Below, in pieces: positions 1 through 10,100 of a DNA stretch of 64,000 bases. This DNA comes from Zelonia costaricensis (Eukaryota > Euglenozoa > Kinetoplastea > Trypanosomatida > Trypanosomatidae). The position numbers and the translations under genes are program-made. A model generated the notes under the pieces. It ran no database searches, was not told where the DNA came from, and saw only the letters and a list, made by a program, of their open reading frames with translations. Each line of letters opens with the position of its first letter. Position 1 is the stretch's first letter. Location: the NCBI GenBank assembly GCA_030849075.1, contig JASAOO010003518.1:26758-90757 (forward strand), given 5' to 3'.

Positions 1-882
1 GCACGTGTGGCGGTGACAAAAGAAAGGAGCTGGGTGGGACTGCCGCTGTGGGAGGGAAGTTGGGCTATCTGTGCGCCAGTGACGGCGGACGTACGCAAGC
101 GGTGGTCGCGTTGTCGTCGGGCACGAGAGGAGCAAGAAGGAGAAGGGCGTGGGCGCAGAGGCGAGAGTAGTCAAGAGAGGCGCACCGTGACGGGCACTCG
201 CGAGGTCACGCACATCACCGACGCAGCGCTACCGCGATACGTACGTTGCCAGCGTTGGTGGTTTTCTTTCTGTGACGTGCACCACAGCCCGACGCCAGCA
301 TTGCGAGAGTGTTTTCTTGGTAGCCGGCGTGTGGCAAGCCCAAGAAAACAAAGGCTTGTCGAGGTGTTTGTCCCACACCCTCGTCTTCCGCCACTCGATG
401 CATGGACGCAGCGCCTGTGGAGCTCACTTGCTACTGTTTGCATGTGTCCGAACACGTGGATTGCTTCACGCGCGGGTGTGCCTGTGCATGTGTGTGTGTG
501 TGTGTGTTTGAAAGCAGGCGGAGGAGGAGGAAGCTCCGGAGAACTGCATGGCGCAGCACAGCGCATGCGCGCAGGAAACACGGAAGCCCTGTCACTCGAC
601 TTCTCACCGACATACGTGTGCAAAGACGCGCAGAGAGAGCGGGACGTCGCCAGACACACATACACACCCACAAACGCGTTGGGCGAAGACAGAAGAAAAA
701 AACGTAAAGCAGCCACCACCGCAGAGCGGGATCACACTCGAAACCGTCAAGATACGTCAACAAACAGACACACACACAACACGCAGGAAAGGCCCCCGCC
801 GCTCTGAAGCAGGTCGAGGCATGTTGATACAGAAGCAACCGCGCACGCGCTCGCGTGGCACGCACAGGCACCCTGCCAGTGC
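1..882. other. Spacer downstream of Rab21 (3'UTR side)
   Basis: No convincing gene is seen. Because Rab21 is read on the minus strand, this stretch is its 3'UTR and the spacer toward the next gene to the left. It holds a short GT dinucleotide tract near 490-508 and A-rich purine stretches near 690-800. Open frames here translate to low-complexity Arg/Ser/His/Thr-rich peptides typical of spacer DNA. Confidence 0.6.
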
Positions 883-1728
883 TCAGCAGCAGCCGCTGCT
901 GCCGCCTCCCGCCGCCCGATTCGGGTCCGCAAAGGCGTCGTCGTCAAGGGTGATCGGTTGATTGCCTCCGCCCCCGCCGTACCGCTGCGACCGCGGCGGT
1001 GCCACACCCGCGTAAATCCGTCCCTCGCCGGGGGAGTTGAAGCCGGGCGTAACCGCCTCCCCGTCCTCCGTCACCACCGTCAGCCCGCGGCGTCCGCGCG
1101 CGCGTGATGGGGTGCGGCCGCCGGCATACCCGTCGCCGCCACCACCCGCGCCGCCACCGCTTCCGCCGATGAGCCCCGCCGCCTCGCGACGGCGCAGGAT
1201 CTGCGTGGCCATGGCGCTGAAGACATCGGCCACAGCTTGACCCGTCTTGGCGCTAGCAAAGAAGTGCTGGGCGCCGAGCTCCGCCGCCATGGCAGCCCCC
1301 TCGCCCTCACTCACCTCACGCTCTGCCGGCGCCGCGTCCGCCTTGTTGCCACACAGCACGAGCTGGATGTTGCCCTCGCCCACCACCGCGTAGAGCTCCT
1401 TCGCCCACGTGCGCACCTTGCGCAGAGTGTCGGCGTCGGTGATGTCGTAGACGATGATGGCGCCGTCCGCGTTGCGGTAGTACATGGGGGCCAAGGCGTG
1501 GAAGCGCTCCTGCCCTGCCGTGTCCCACAGGGCCAGATCGACCTCGCGAATCGCACCGGGGGCGCTGCCCGCATCATTGATGGGCACCGCTTTGGAGCTG
1601 TACATGCTCGCCTGCACCGTGCTCGTCTCCTTGTCGTCGAAGGTGTTCTTGACGTACCGTGAGATGAGCGAGGTCTTGCCAACGCGGCCCTCGCCGAGGA
1701 GGACCACCTTGAAACTCAGACCCTTCAT
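883..1728 (-). CDS. RAB21: Rab21-like small GTPase
   Basis: This is a Rab-family GTPase of 281 residues, expected on endosomal membranes as a GTP/GDP switch for vesicle traffic. All G boxes are visible: P-loop GEGRVGKT (12-19), switch I Thr37 in a TVQAS context, WDTAGQE (68-74), NKAD (128-131) and ASAK (158-161). The opening SFKVVLLGEG, the QAS after switch I and the QERFHAL stretch match the Rab21 subgroup better than other Rabs. The last two residues are Cys-Cys, the double geranylgeranylation signal. About 95 residues of Gly/Arg/Ser-rich hypervariable tail separate the GTPase fold from the CC end, much longer than in usual Rabs of about 200-225 residues. It is the last minus-strand gene in the window. 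The family is clear by sequence; Rab21 identity is by remembered similarity. Confidence 0.9.
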   Translation of the reverse strand: MKGLSFKVVLLGEGRVGKTSLISRYVKNTFDDKETSTVQASMYSSKAVPINDAGSAPGAIREVDLALWDTAGQERFHALAPMYYRNADGAIIVYDITDADTLRKVRTWAKELYAVVGEGNIQLVLCGNKADAAPAEREVSEGEGAAMAAELGAQHFFASAKTGQAVADVFSAMATQILRRREAAGLIGGSGGGAGGGGDGYAGGRTPSRARGRRGLTVVTEDGEAVTPGFNSPGEGRIYAGVAPPRSQRYGGGGGNQPITLDDDAFADPNRAAGGGSSGCC

Positions 1729-2318
1729 CCCCCTCCAGCGGCCAACACAACCCGACGCAGTAGTACCACGACAAGACGATCTACCAACAGCAGCAGCCGC
1801 AGTTGCAGAAATGGCTTATCCACTTGGTCGTGCGTGAGCGACAGTGGAAGGCAGGCCGATGGAACGGGCAGGAACGCAGTATGAGGAGCAACACAGAAAA
1901 AAAAAATGCGCGTCGGCCACAAGCCCAGCGCCCCTTCACTGCGTTGTTTATTGTACTTTGCTTGTGTGTTCTTGAGCTTTATGTTCGCAAACGGAAGTTG
2001 GTTTGTGCGTGTGCGTGTGTGAGGAAAAATGCGCTAGAATTTCTTGAAAAGGAAAAAGATGCACCGCGAGCCTCTTTGTGCCGCACTCGAGGGCCTCAAC
2101 GAAGCTGCGCTGCGGTGGGTGGAAGCAAAGGACGGGCAAGTTTGAAATGAGGTGTGTGATGGTGTGTGAGGACGGCGGTGTAGAGAGGCCATGAAGATGA
2201 ACACACACGGTGGGACACCTGAGGAGCACCATGAAGACCTCGCGAGTAACGGTGGCTGCGCATGCGGCGGTGAGCCTAAACAGCGCCGCAGAAGTTGTGC
2301 CGGTCAGCCTCAGAATCG

Positions 2319-2340
2319 CACACACACACACACACACACA
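2319..2340. repeat. (CA)11 microsatellite
   Basis: There are eleven CA units on the plus strand in the spacer. This kind of dinucleotide tract is common in trypanosomatid spacers. Confidence 0.9.
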
Positions 2341-2688
2341 TGGAGCACACCTTGTCCTGCTCTGCTTGATATCTCTGTTTTTTTTTTCCTCTTCTCGTAG
2401 TCCCGTCGCGGCGTTGGCTTTCAGCAGTCAGAAGCAACGGGGCTTCGCTCTCCCCGGTGACGGTCCGCCGTCCCAGGCTTTGATCGTTGGTGAGCTGCGC
2501 ACGGAGCAGCGTTCCGTAGATGGCATGCACTCCCTTCTCCTTTTTGCGCGTGCGTGCGTGTATGTCGTGCGTGCATGTGTCTATGTCTCTATGCACGCGT
2601 GGCGGCGAAGGGCGGTACGCTTGCGTTGTGGAGTGCCATCCATGAGCACCCATCGCCGTACCTTTTCTTCCTGCGTGCTGCCTCCGTG

Positions 2689-2718
2689 GAGGGGGAGGGG
2701 GAGGGGGAGGGGGGGGGC
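2689..2718. repeat. GGGGGA repeat, possible G-quadruplex tract
   Basis: Three GGGGGA-type units are followed by a run of nine or so G on the plus strand, just downstream of the stop codon of the minus-strand gene. The G-rich strand could form a quadruplex in DNA; the transcript of the minus-strand gene would be C-rich here. Confidence 0.7.
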
Positions 2719-2770
2719 CAGAGTGGCACGTCAAGAGAGAAGAAGGGAGAGGGGCAGGTGAGTAGGCGGG

Positions 2771-5700
2771 TCAGTGTACCCCTTCCTTTGAGGCCGCGTC
2801 TTCGGCGGCGGGCGACGGGGCCACGGGCGTGGCCATACGGAGGCCGTAGTGGTGGTACAAGGTGTGCAGCATCGTCTTGCAGTGCTCGACGCGGGCCGCC
2901 GTCTGCTCACGCACCCGCAGCTGCTCGTCGAGCTGCGCCTCCCACGCCGCCAGCCGCTCCAGCTCCAGCCGAGCCGACGTCGTCGACCCCACAGCGGGCT
3001 CGCCGACTTCCGTCAGCTGCACCTCGGCGCTGCTAAGCGTAACAGGGCCGTAGACGTCTTCCTCCGCACGCAGCTGGGCATACGCGGCCGCGGCGTTGGT
3101 GACGAGGTCCAGCGGCGGCAGCAGCACCTCGACCGGCCGCACCGCCGCCTCAGCTGTGCTGTCGGCGAGGTGCGAGCTCTGGGTAAAGCTGTCTTGCCGC
3201 CGACCGTGCGCGGCGCGCTCCGATTTCCCGCGTGCCGGACCGCTGGAGGGGCTGCGGCTGCGCTGCCACTGCTGCCGCTGGAAGCCCAGCACCGCCACCT
3301 CCGCTGCCAGGGCGGCCTGGAGGGAGTAGCGGCCCGCCATGTTCTCCCGCACGCGCGCCTCCTGCACCTGCTGCGCCTCCACGTCTAGCAGGAACCGCAG
3401 CTCCTCCGGTGCCACCATATGGGGAGCCACGTGACTACGGCGCAGCAGTCGGCGCCACGTCTCCGTCAAGGTCGCACGGACGCGGTTCGCGCGGAACGTG
3501 GAGAGGGCGCGGCTCAGCCCTGCGACGGATGCGGCGAGCGAGGCGCTAGAGGGCGACGGCTGCTGCTCTGGTAGCAGTGTGGAAGACGGGACACTGGCGC
3601 GAAGCTGACCACGCTGCACGGCGCGCTGCCACCGCGCTGCCTCCCCGCCCCCGCCCTTCGTCTTGTGACGCTGCAGGGCGTCGTCGCTGCTGTCCGCAGT
3701 CGCCACGGCAGCGTCCGTCGACAGCCACGTGGCATCGTCCTCCTCCAGCGCCTCGAGCACCTCGGCGGCGGAGACGCCCACCTCGTCGTAGCGCAGAAGG
3801 AAGGCGACGAGCGAGCCAGCCTTGGCGAGGCAGTCGGCTGTCATCCGCAGTCGCGCCTCGGTGGCCTGCACGTGGGCGAAGCCGGCGAGGACCTCCTCGT
3901 ACAGAGCGTCGTGCTCCTTACGGCACAGCTGGGCGTCGAGGGGGCTGTGGAGGCCGAGCTGCGTGGCCTGCTCCGCCTGCCGCTGCAGGGCGTGGTGAAG
4001 GCGGTTGAGCGAGAGGCTCAGCAACCTGCGCGCGGCCATCAGACGACGCACGTGCAGCGTCCCTCTGGAAGGGCCCGTCGACGGCGTCGCAGCTGCGCCC
4101 GTGCTCGACGCAGGCCCTAGACACCGCTCGAGCTGCGCGAGTCGGCCCGCTATGGTGGCGCTCTCGTCGAAGCTGACCGGGGGCCAGACGCTGGCGTGGC
4201 CGAGGCGGTGCAGCAGCCGCTCTCGCGCTGTCGTGGCATCGCGCGTGTCTTCGATGTGGTACTGCAGCAGAAACGCGTAGCGGCGGTTGAGCTCCACGTA
4301 CTCGGCCACCGCCAGCAGTCGATACTGCTGCGTCAGCCACAGCAGGGCAAGCAGGAGCTCGTGCGGCGATGCGCTGAAGGGAGTCTGCAGGTAGAAGACG
4401 TCGCGACGGTAGCCGACCTGGGCAAGACAGCGCACCACGAAATACCAGTCAGCGATCGGCAGTGGCGTGCGCAGGCGGCCGTCATACGCCTCGGCCAGCC
4501 CCACTGCCGCAACCGCGGCCCCTTGCTGCCCCACCGACGCTGCCCGCTCGCTTCGGGCTTCGCTCACGGAACTGGCCGGGGCTTCCCGCTGCGCCACGCG
4601 CGTCGCGCCGCCTGACGACGGCGGCAGCAGCGACCACAGCACGCTGTCCGGCGGCAGCGGGTCACACGCGCCGCGCGCGCGGCGCTCCGCCTCCGCCTCA
4701 CCGGGAAAGCGCCACAAGAGCCGCACAGGGGCCTCCCGGGCGACCGGGTTGGTGGGCACGTCGTCATCGGAAGACGACGAGGAGCCGTACACCACCTCGT
4801 AGGCATCCTCTGCACCACCCGTGCACACCTCCGCTTCTTGCGCTGACAGAGGACCGCGGTCGCGGGAATGGCGGCGGCCCTGCGAGCGGAGACGGTGGTG
4901 GCGGCGGCGGCGGTGGGCGTCCAGCACGGAGAGGCAGTAGAAGACCGCGTTGAACAGCATGCGCCACACCCCATTGCGGATGAGGACCGTGGCAGCCGCG
5001 AGCTCGGCGGCCGAGGTGGGACCCGGTGTGTCTGCGTCGTGCAGGCGCAAGTACGCCTCCAGGCCGACGAGCAGCGCCTCGACGTCCTCGGCACCCGAAG
5101 GCGCCGGCGTTGTCACACCGCCTTCACTTGGACGCACGTCGCAAAAGCCAAGCGCGGCCCACACACGCACCGCGACGTGCATCAAGGCGGGAATGCCGTG
5201 AGTGGAAAGCGAGGGGGGAAGCTCAACCGCCGCCCGCGCCGGCGTCGCGCGAGTGGCGGGAGAAGACGAGGGCGGGGCCGTGCGCGCAGGAGTGGGTCGA
5301 CGAGCATGGGCCACGGTGCCCCACGTGCGGGGAGCCCCTCCCGTCTCCTTCAACCGCGGCGGGCGAAGCGGGGACGGCGAGGCGTCGGCGCCTTGGTCCT
5401 GCTGCGGCGGCACATGTTGCTGGCGCACATGTTCCTGCGACGCGGATCCGGCGTCCGCCTGTGGTGAAGCAGAAGAACGCACTGGAGTTGCCCGCATCTC
5501 GGCGTGCGCGTCCTTGACGGCGGTACCCTGGAACTGGGCGTAGAGGGCGGCGAGACGGTCAACACCGCGCGAGCCCGTCGACTCCGCAAGGTCGCGCGAG
5601 CGATGGGCATGGTCATGATGCACGCCTTGGTCGCCAGCGGGAGGGGGCGTATTCGTTTCCAAGGCACTCATCGTTCCGGCACCGGCCGTGAATGCCGAGA

Positions 5701-5980
5701 AAGGCGGCAGGGCTGGCGGGTGTAGACTGCAGGAGCCGAGGGAGGGCAGCGTCTGCGTCGTCTCCAGCGACGCTACGCGTTCGTGATCGCCGCGGTGTGC
5801 ACGCGAGAGTGGGATGGGTGTGAGTCGCGACGAGGCGAAGCTGGCGTCAAGCTGCTCTGTCACCGATGCCGCCTCGCCGACTCGCGTCGCCGCCACACGC
5901 GCGCTCCCGTCGTCGTCATCCTCGAAGGGCTGAACGAGACGCACTGGGGGACGACGCGGTGCCACTTTCCTGCTGTGCAT
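2771..5980 (-). CDS. Large conserved protein, TEDC1-like (delta/epsilon-tubulin complex)
   Basis: This protein of 1069 residues has a disordered Pro/Ser/Ala-rich first 260 residues and then a mostly helical body. Residues about 335-355 (a short hydrophobic helix ending CLSVLDAH), 515-565 (a GYRRD motif at 523-527 and ELLLALLWL at 541-549) and a later VRRLMAARRLL helix follow the order I remember for tubulin epsilon and delta complex protein 1 (DUF4509), a partner of the two centriolar tubulins. If correct, it would act at the basal body. Several coiled-coil-like Arg/Glu-rich helices lie near the C-terminus. The start at 5980 was chosen because a pyrimidine tract and AG on the minus strand lie at about 6114-6140 and this is the first in-frame ATG after them. 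Met104 (position 5671) is an alternative. The coding call is firm; the family assignment is inference. Confidence 0.8.
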   Translation of the reverse strand: MHSRKVAPRRPPVRLVQPFEDDDDGSARVAATRVGEAASVTEQLDASFASSRLTPIPLSRAHRGDHERVASLETTQTLPSLGSCSLHPPALPPFSAFTAGAGTMSALETNTPPPAGDQGVHHDHAHRSRDLAESTGSRGVDRLAALYAQFQGTAVKDAHAEMRATPVRSSASPQADAGSASQEHVRQQHVPPQQDQGADASPSPLRPPRLKETGGAPRTWGTVAHARRPTPARTAPPSSSPATRATPARAAVELPPSLSTHGIPALMHVAVRVWAALGFCDVRPSEGGVTTPAPSGAEDVEALLVGLEAYLRLHDADTPGPTSAAELAAATVLIRNGVWRMLFNAVFYCLSVLDAHRRRRHHRLRSQGRRHSRDRGPLSAQEAEVCTGGAEDAYEVVYGSSSSSDDDVPTNPVAREAPVRLLWRFPGEAEAERRARGACDPLPPDSVLWSLLPPSSGGATRVAQREAPASSVSEARSERAASVGQQGAAVAAVGLAEAYDGRLRTPLPIADWYFVVRCLAQVGYRRDVFYLQTPFSASPHELLLALLWLTQQYRLLAVAEYVELNRRYAFLLQYHIEDTRDATTARERLLHRLGHASVWPPVSFDESATIAGRLAQLERCLGPASSTGAAATPSTGPSRGTLHVRRLMAARRLLSLSLNRLHHALQRQAEQATQLGLHSPLDAQLCRKEHDALYEEVLAGFAHVQATEARLRMTADCLAKAGSLVAFLLRYDEVGVSAAEVLEALEEDDATWLSTDAAVATADSSDDALQRHKTKGGGGEAARWQRAVQRGQLRASVPSSTLLPEQQPSPSSASLAASVAGLSRALSTFRANRVRATLTETWRRLLRRSHVAPHMVAPEELRFLLDVEAQQVQEARVRENMAGRYSLQAALAAEVAVLGFQRQQWQRSRSPSSGPARGKSERAAHGRRQDSFTQSSHLADSTAEAAVRPVEVLLPPLDLVTNAAAAYAQLRAEEDVYGPVTLSSAEVQLTEVGEPAVGSTTSARLELERLAAWEAQLDEQLRVREQTAARVEHCKTMLHTLYHHYGLRMATPVAPSPAAEDAASKEGVH

Positions 5981-6113
5981 CAGAGGCAAATGAACCAAAA
6001 GAAAGAAAAGCGTAGTTCTGACACGGTGCGAGAAGTGCGTGATGCACCCTTTGCTTGTTCTTTCGGTCTTCCGCTTCCTGGACTTGACGGAAAGGAGCTG
6101 TAGATGAGGACGA

Positions 6114-6140
6114 CTGAAGAGGGAAAAGGGGAAAGGGGGT
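6114..6140 (-). promoter_or_regulatory. Predicted trans-splice acceptor for the TEDC1-like gene
   Basis: Read on the minus strand, a pyrimidine run (plus-strand purines at 6117-6140) ends in CAG, with AG at 6115-6114. The predicted 5'UTR is about 130 bases to the ATG at 5980. This is inference from pattern only. Confidence 0.5.
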
Positions 6141-7151
6141 GGCGTGTGCCACAGCACGTGCCTGCCACAGTCAAGCCTCACGATTGGGGTGTAGCTTAGC
6201 GGCTGCTGTTCAAGTGTTGTCCGGCAGGTGGGAGTTGAGTAGGTGATAACCAGCCCGCACACATACACACACGCGCGCTGGACAGTAACGTGGTTTCGAA
6301 AGGCCGCACACAATCTATGGATGCGGTGCAGCCGCGTGCAGTCGGCGTGGTGTGTACGCCGCTGAGCATCCCGCGATACCAGGGGGAAGAGGAAAACGCG
6401 AAAAAAGGAATTTTGTCGAAAGACTGGCATCACATTTGCTTCTGGAAAAAAGAAGGGCGGAGTCGTTTGATGCACGCGTCCAGCTCACACTCTCACGCCC
6501 ATTTCTCTCTCTCCTTCGCTGGAGGGAACCCTCTCAGCATAGCCCGGGGTGCACTCCACCAGCGCGCGAGTGAGGGACGTAACGGGGCGAGTGGCCATGG
6601 CGAGGAGGCACCATCTGCTGGTAGAGCAGCATGTGATGCGTCCTTCGAAGCCACGAGTTTGCCCTCTGTGCACCGCCTTCGGAGCTACACGAGCTACCAA
6701 AGACGCTGTACTCTGTAAACGTTATAGTTGCACATGTTTGTCGGCGTGTCGCTCGTCTTTTCAGTGTGGTTGATGCGTGTTTGTTTGTGCGTCTTCTTTT
6801 TTTGTGGTGATGGGACGGAAGAAGGTCACGGCGAAGGAGATGCCGGGAAAGATGAAGAGGGAGAGAAAGAGAGAGCACAACGCTTCGAGAGCGAAGACGC
6901 CACCCACACGCGGAAGAAGAAGAAAAAAAGGCAAGAGAAGCGGCGAGCACGTGCGTGACAGCTGAGAAACGAGGAAAAAACAAGCGACACCCGAAATCAC
7001 ACGGACACCACCAAGTACACGCCCAGAAATTTCAAAAAAAACGCAACACTTTCAGACACACCTACACACACAAAAAGGGGCACACCCTAAAAAGGAAAAA
7101 AGGGCGCATTGGAGACGCACCACCGCGAGCTCGCTACAGTAAAGATACACA

Positions 7152-7153
<2 letters not shown>

Positions 7154-7182
<29 letters not shown>
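7154..7182. repeat. (CA)n microsatellite
   Basis: An uninterrupted CA dinucleotide repeat of about 14 units lies in the long gene-free stretch. Confidence 0.9.
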
Positions 7183-10100
7183 CAAAAAGAAGGATTTGCG
7201 AACGGTCCCGCGCCTCTGTGATAGAACAATGCACATCGTCACTGCCTGCGACGGCGAGGAACACCACGAGAAAGGGAAATGGAGGAGACCGCGCGAGACG
7301 AAGAAGTCGACTTTCGCGGCAACCTTGACGTCACCGCCCTGTCCCGTGGTGGACGGAGCCCCTCGCGTAGCCGAGCACGACGGGCGTGAAGCCGCACTTG
7401 GCGGCAGCATGCACGCGGCACGGCGGTCAGAGAGCAAGAGGAAGGAAAAGGGAAACAGAGCGAGGCGCCGGCATCTGTCACGGTAGCAGCGGAAAGGAAA
7501 ACCCGACTGGGCGCCGCTTGTTTTCTCTCCTCTGCGTTTCTTCCGCGCTTGCGCTTGAGTTTGCCCCTCGCTACTTCAGCCCAGCATCGCACGACGCGCC
7601 GCGCACGATGCGGGAAAATGATTTTGCCTGAGCTCACAGGCGGCAACCAGCACAGCAGCGAGCACTGGAGCCGCCTCGAAGAGCCTGACGACTGCAGCGA
7701 CACGCTGACGAGCACCGAAGAGGCGGGGAGGGGGGGAAGCGGAACAAAAGGGTGGAAGGGGGAAACAGAGAGACAGGGCGCGTCGTGGGGGGGAGGGGTG
7801 CGGGCAGGCACACAAGGCGCCCATGAGGCAACACGAGAAAAAAAAACGTGAAAGATTGCGACAGAGAGAGAAGGCCACACTTCAGTTCTGTTGTTCTGCT
7901 CCATAGACACAGAGCACTCACCAGCCAAAAACAGCAAGACGGAAAAACCAAGGACACAAGACCACGGCAGCGCTCACGCTACACGTGAAAGGAAAAAGGG
8001 AGAGCGCGAACAGTTGGTGAACCACAACGAGAGGAGAACGGGAAAAAAAGCAAACGACCGAAACACGAGCAAGCAGCGTGACAGCGAGACAACGGAAAGG
8101 GGGAAGAAAAAAAGGCAGCACGGCGGAAACACACCTAGAGCAGGAGAAACGTGCGAGGTCGAGAGCGTATGTGCGCACGACTCTGTGCTTGATGAGAGGC
8201 TGCGGCAGCCCATTTGGATGCTTCGTGCTTGCCGTCCCCCGGCAACAGCGTTCAGGTGCATCAAGAGCGCACGAGTTGGGATGGGAAAGAGGGCCGGGAG
8301 CCGTGAATCGACGCACACGAAAACAGGCTGAAAAGCAAAGGCGTGTAGTGGCACCACAACACTGGAAGCATCCGTCCGCGCCAGAACGAAGGGCAGGTTG
8401 CATCACCTCCTATTGACGTAGTCCAGCAGGAAACGTGTGGGGAGATAGATCGAGGCCGTCTCCGTCCCTCGCCTGCTCTGTCCTTGAGCCTCTACAACAG
8501 GCGCGGGCACACACATACGCCCATCTAAGTGAGCGCGTCGGCGGAAGAAGGGACTACACGTGCGAACGAGAAGGGAGAAGCGACGTCATGGGGCACAACG
8601 CGGACGCGGTGCGTGCGAGCATTGCGCCAGGCGCTACGGCACAGAGAACAAAAAAAAAAGGAGGAGCACTGGGGAGAAAAGGAGAAACGCGGGAGGAGAG
8701 GGAGAAAGGCGAGGCGGCACCACGACCAGAGCTGAAGAAGGCGACAACGCGACGAGCAAGGGCGGTGAGCTCCTTTTTGTTGTTGCTTTGGAAAACCAGT
8801 AACAGGTGGGGTGGGTCGTGATATGGAGGTGGGGGGAAAGGCCAAGAGGGTCCCAGAACGGCGCAGGAGAAACAACAGCACAAAGAAGACACAGCCGTGG
8901 TGAGCAAAGGACAGGGGAAAACAAAAAAGGGGGCAGCTATACGGTCCCGCTATGATGACATAAGAAGGGGGAAGCGGCGTGGCGTCTGGGTACATCGACA
9001 ATCTCGTGCGGAGGCACGTGCGGGAAGAGCAGAAAGGACGCACTTACAAGCGTGTTCTCGCTCTCTCTTGTTCTCCGCCCCTCCCATTGCTCGCAAGACG
9101 TGAGCAACAAGCGATAAAGAGAAAGGCATATATTGAGGTTAAGAGGACACAAGGATATTGCTTGAGGAAGAAAAAGATATATGCTACCGCCTTTTTTGTG
9201 TGTTAATACGCTGATTTCTGACACGAAATACGCTTTTAACGGGTGTGTGAATGGGGGTAGGGGTAGTCAGCGGAAAGGAGGGGGGCCGGGGCGGCAATGC
9301 ACCCCAACAAGCAGGGGTCACTCATCAGTGCTCTGTCACGAAGTCGCCGCCGTGATCAAGAGAAGAGGGGCGTGGTAGTGGCAGACGTGGACTCGGAGCC
9401 TGGAGACGTGCAGCACCCATAAAACGCCCACTGGGAAGCACACACACTACACCAGCAGAAGCGAGAAAACAGACGAGAGCATGAATCGAAACGCTCTGCT
9501 CACAATCAGGTGGCGAGCCGATGAAAACCGTCCGCACACGTACTCACACAGAAACAGAACCGACGCTTGTACGCCCAGGTCACACATGCAGCAAGACAAA
9601 CGCATGCTGCGTGGTGTTTCTTGCTTTTGGCAGGAGTGCTCATCACGCTACACACAAGCGCCGATCTCGATGTGCTGTCATAGCCGTCCCTTCAGCGTGC
9701 CTTGTCTTGCGGTTCGAGCAGGCTAGGCGAGGTGCAGGGAAGGGAAAAAAAAGGGGTACCACACGAGATGGACACAACCTAAACACACAAAGCGACAGGT
9801 AAACGCGGGTAGAGGAAGAGCGGCGCGGAGCCGGCAAGAAAAGGGAGCAATGGTAAAGAAGAAAAAAAAAAGGACGCCAAGACGGGGAATAGCACGGAGA
9901 GCAGATCGGGGGAGGGGGTGGAAGGGGAGCCGAAAAGGGGGGGTGGAAGTCAACGCACAAGCACAAAAACACACCACCGCGCCTACAGAATAAAAGAGTT
10001 TTTCATCTCGGTTGATTTCTGGAAGGAGTCAACGCAGAGCTGTAAAGAGGCACGCACGCACGTGGGTTGCGCAGTCTCGACGCTCGCACACACACACACA

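Larger units (their letters stand above)
1729..2770. other. Spacer between TEDC1-like gene and Rab21
   Basis: This spacer carries the 3'UTR of the gene at 2771-5980 and the trans-splicing signals of Rab21. No coding region is supported. It contains a CA repeat and a GGGGGA repeat, listed separately. Confidence 0.6.
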
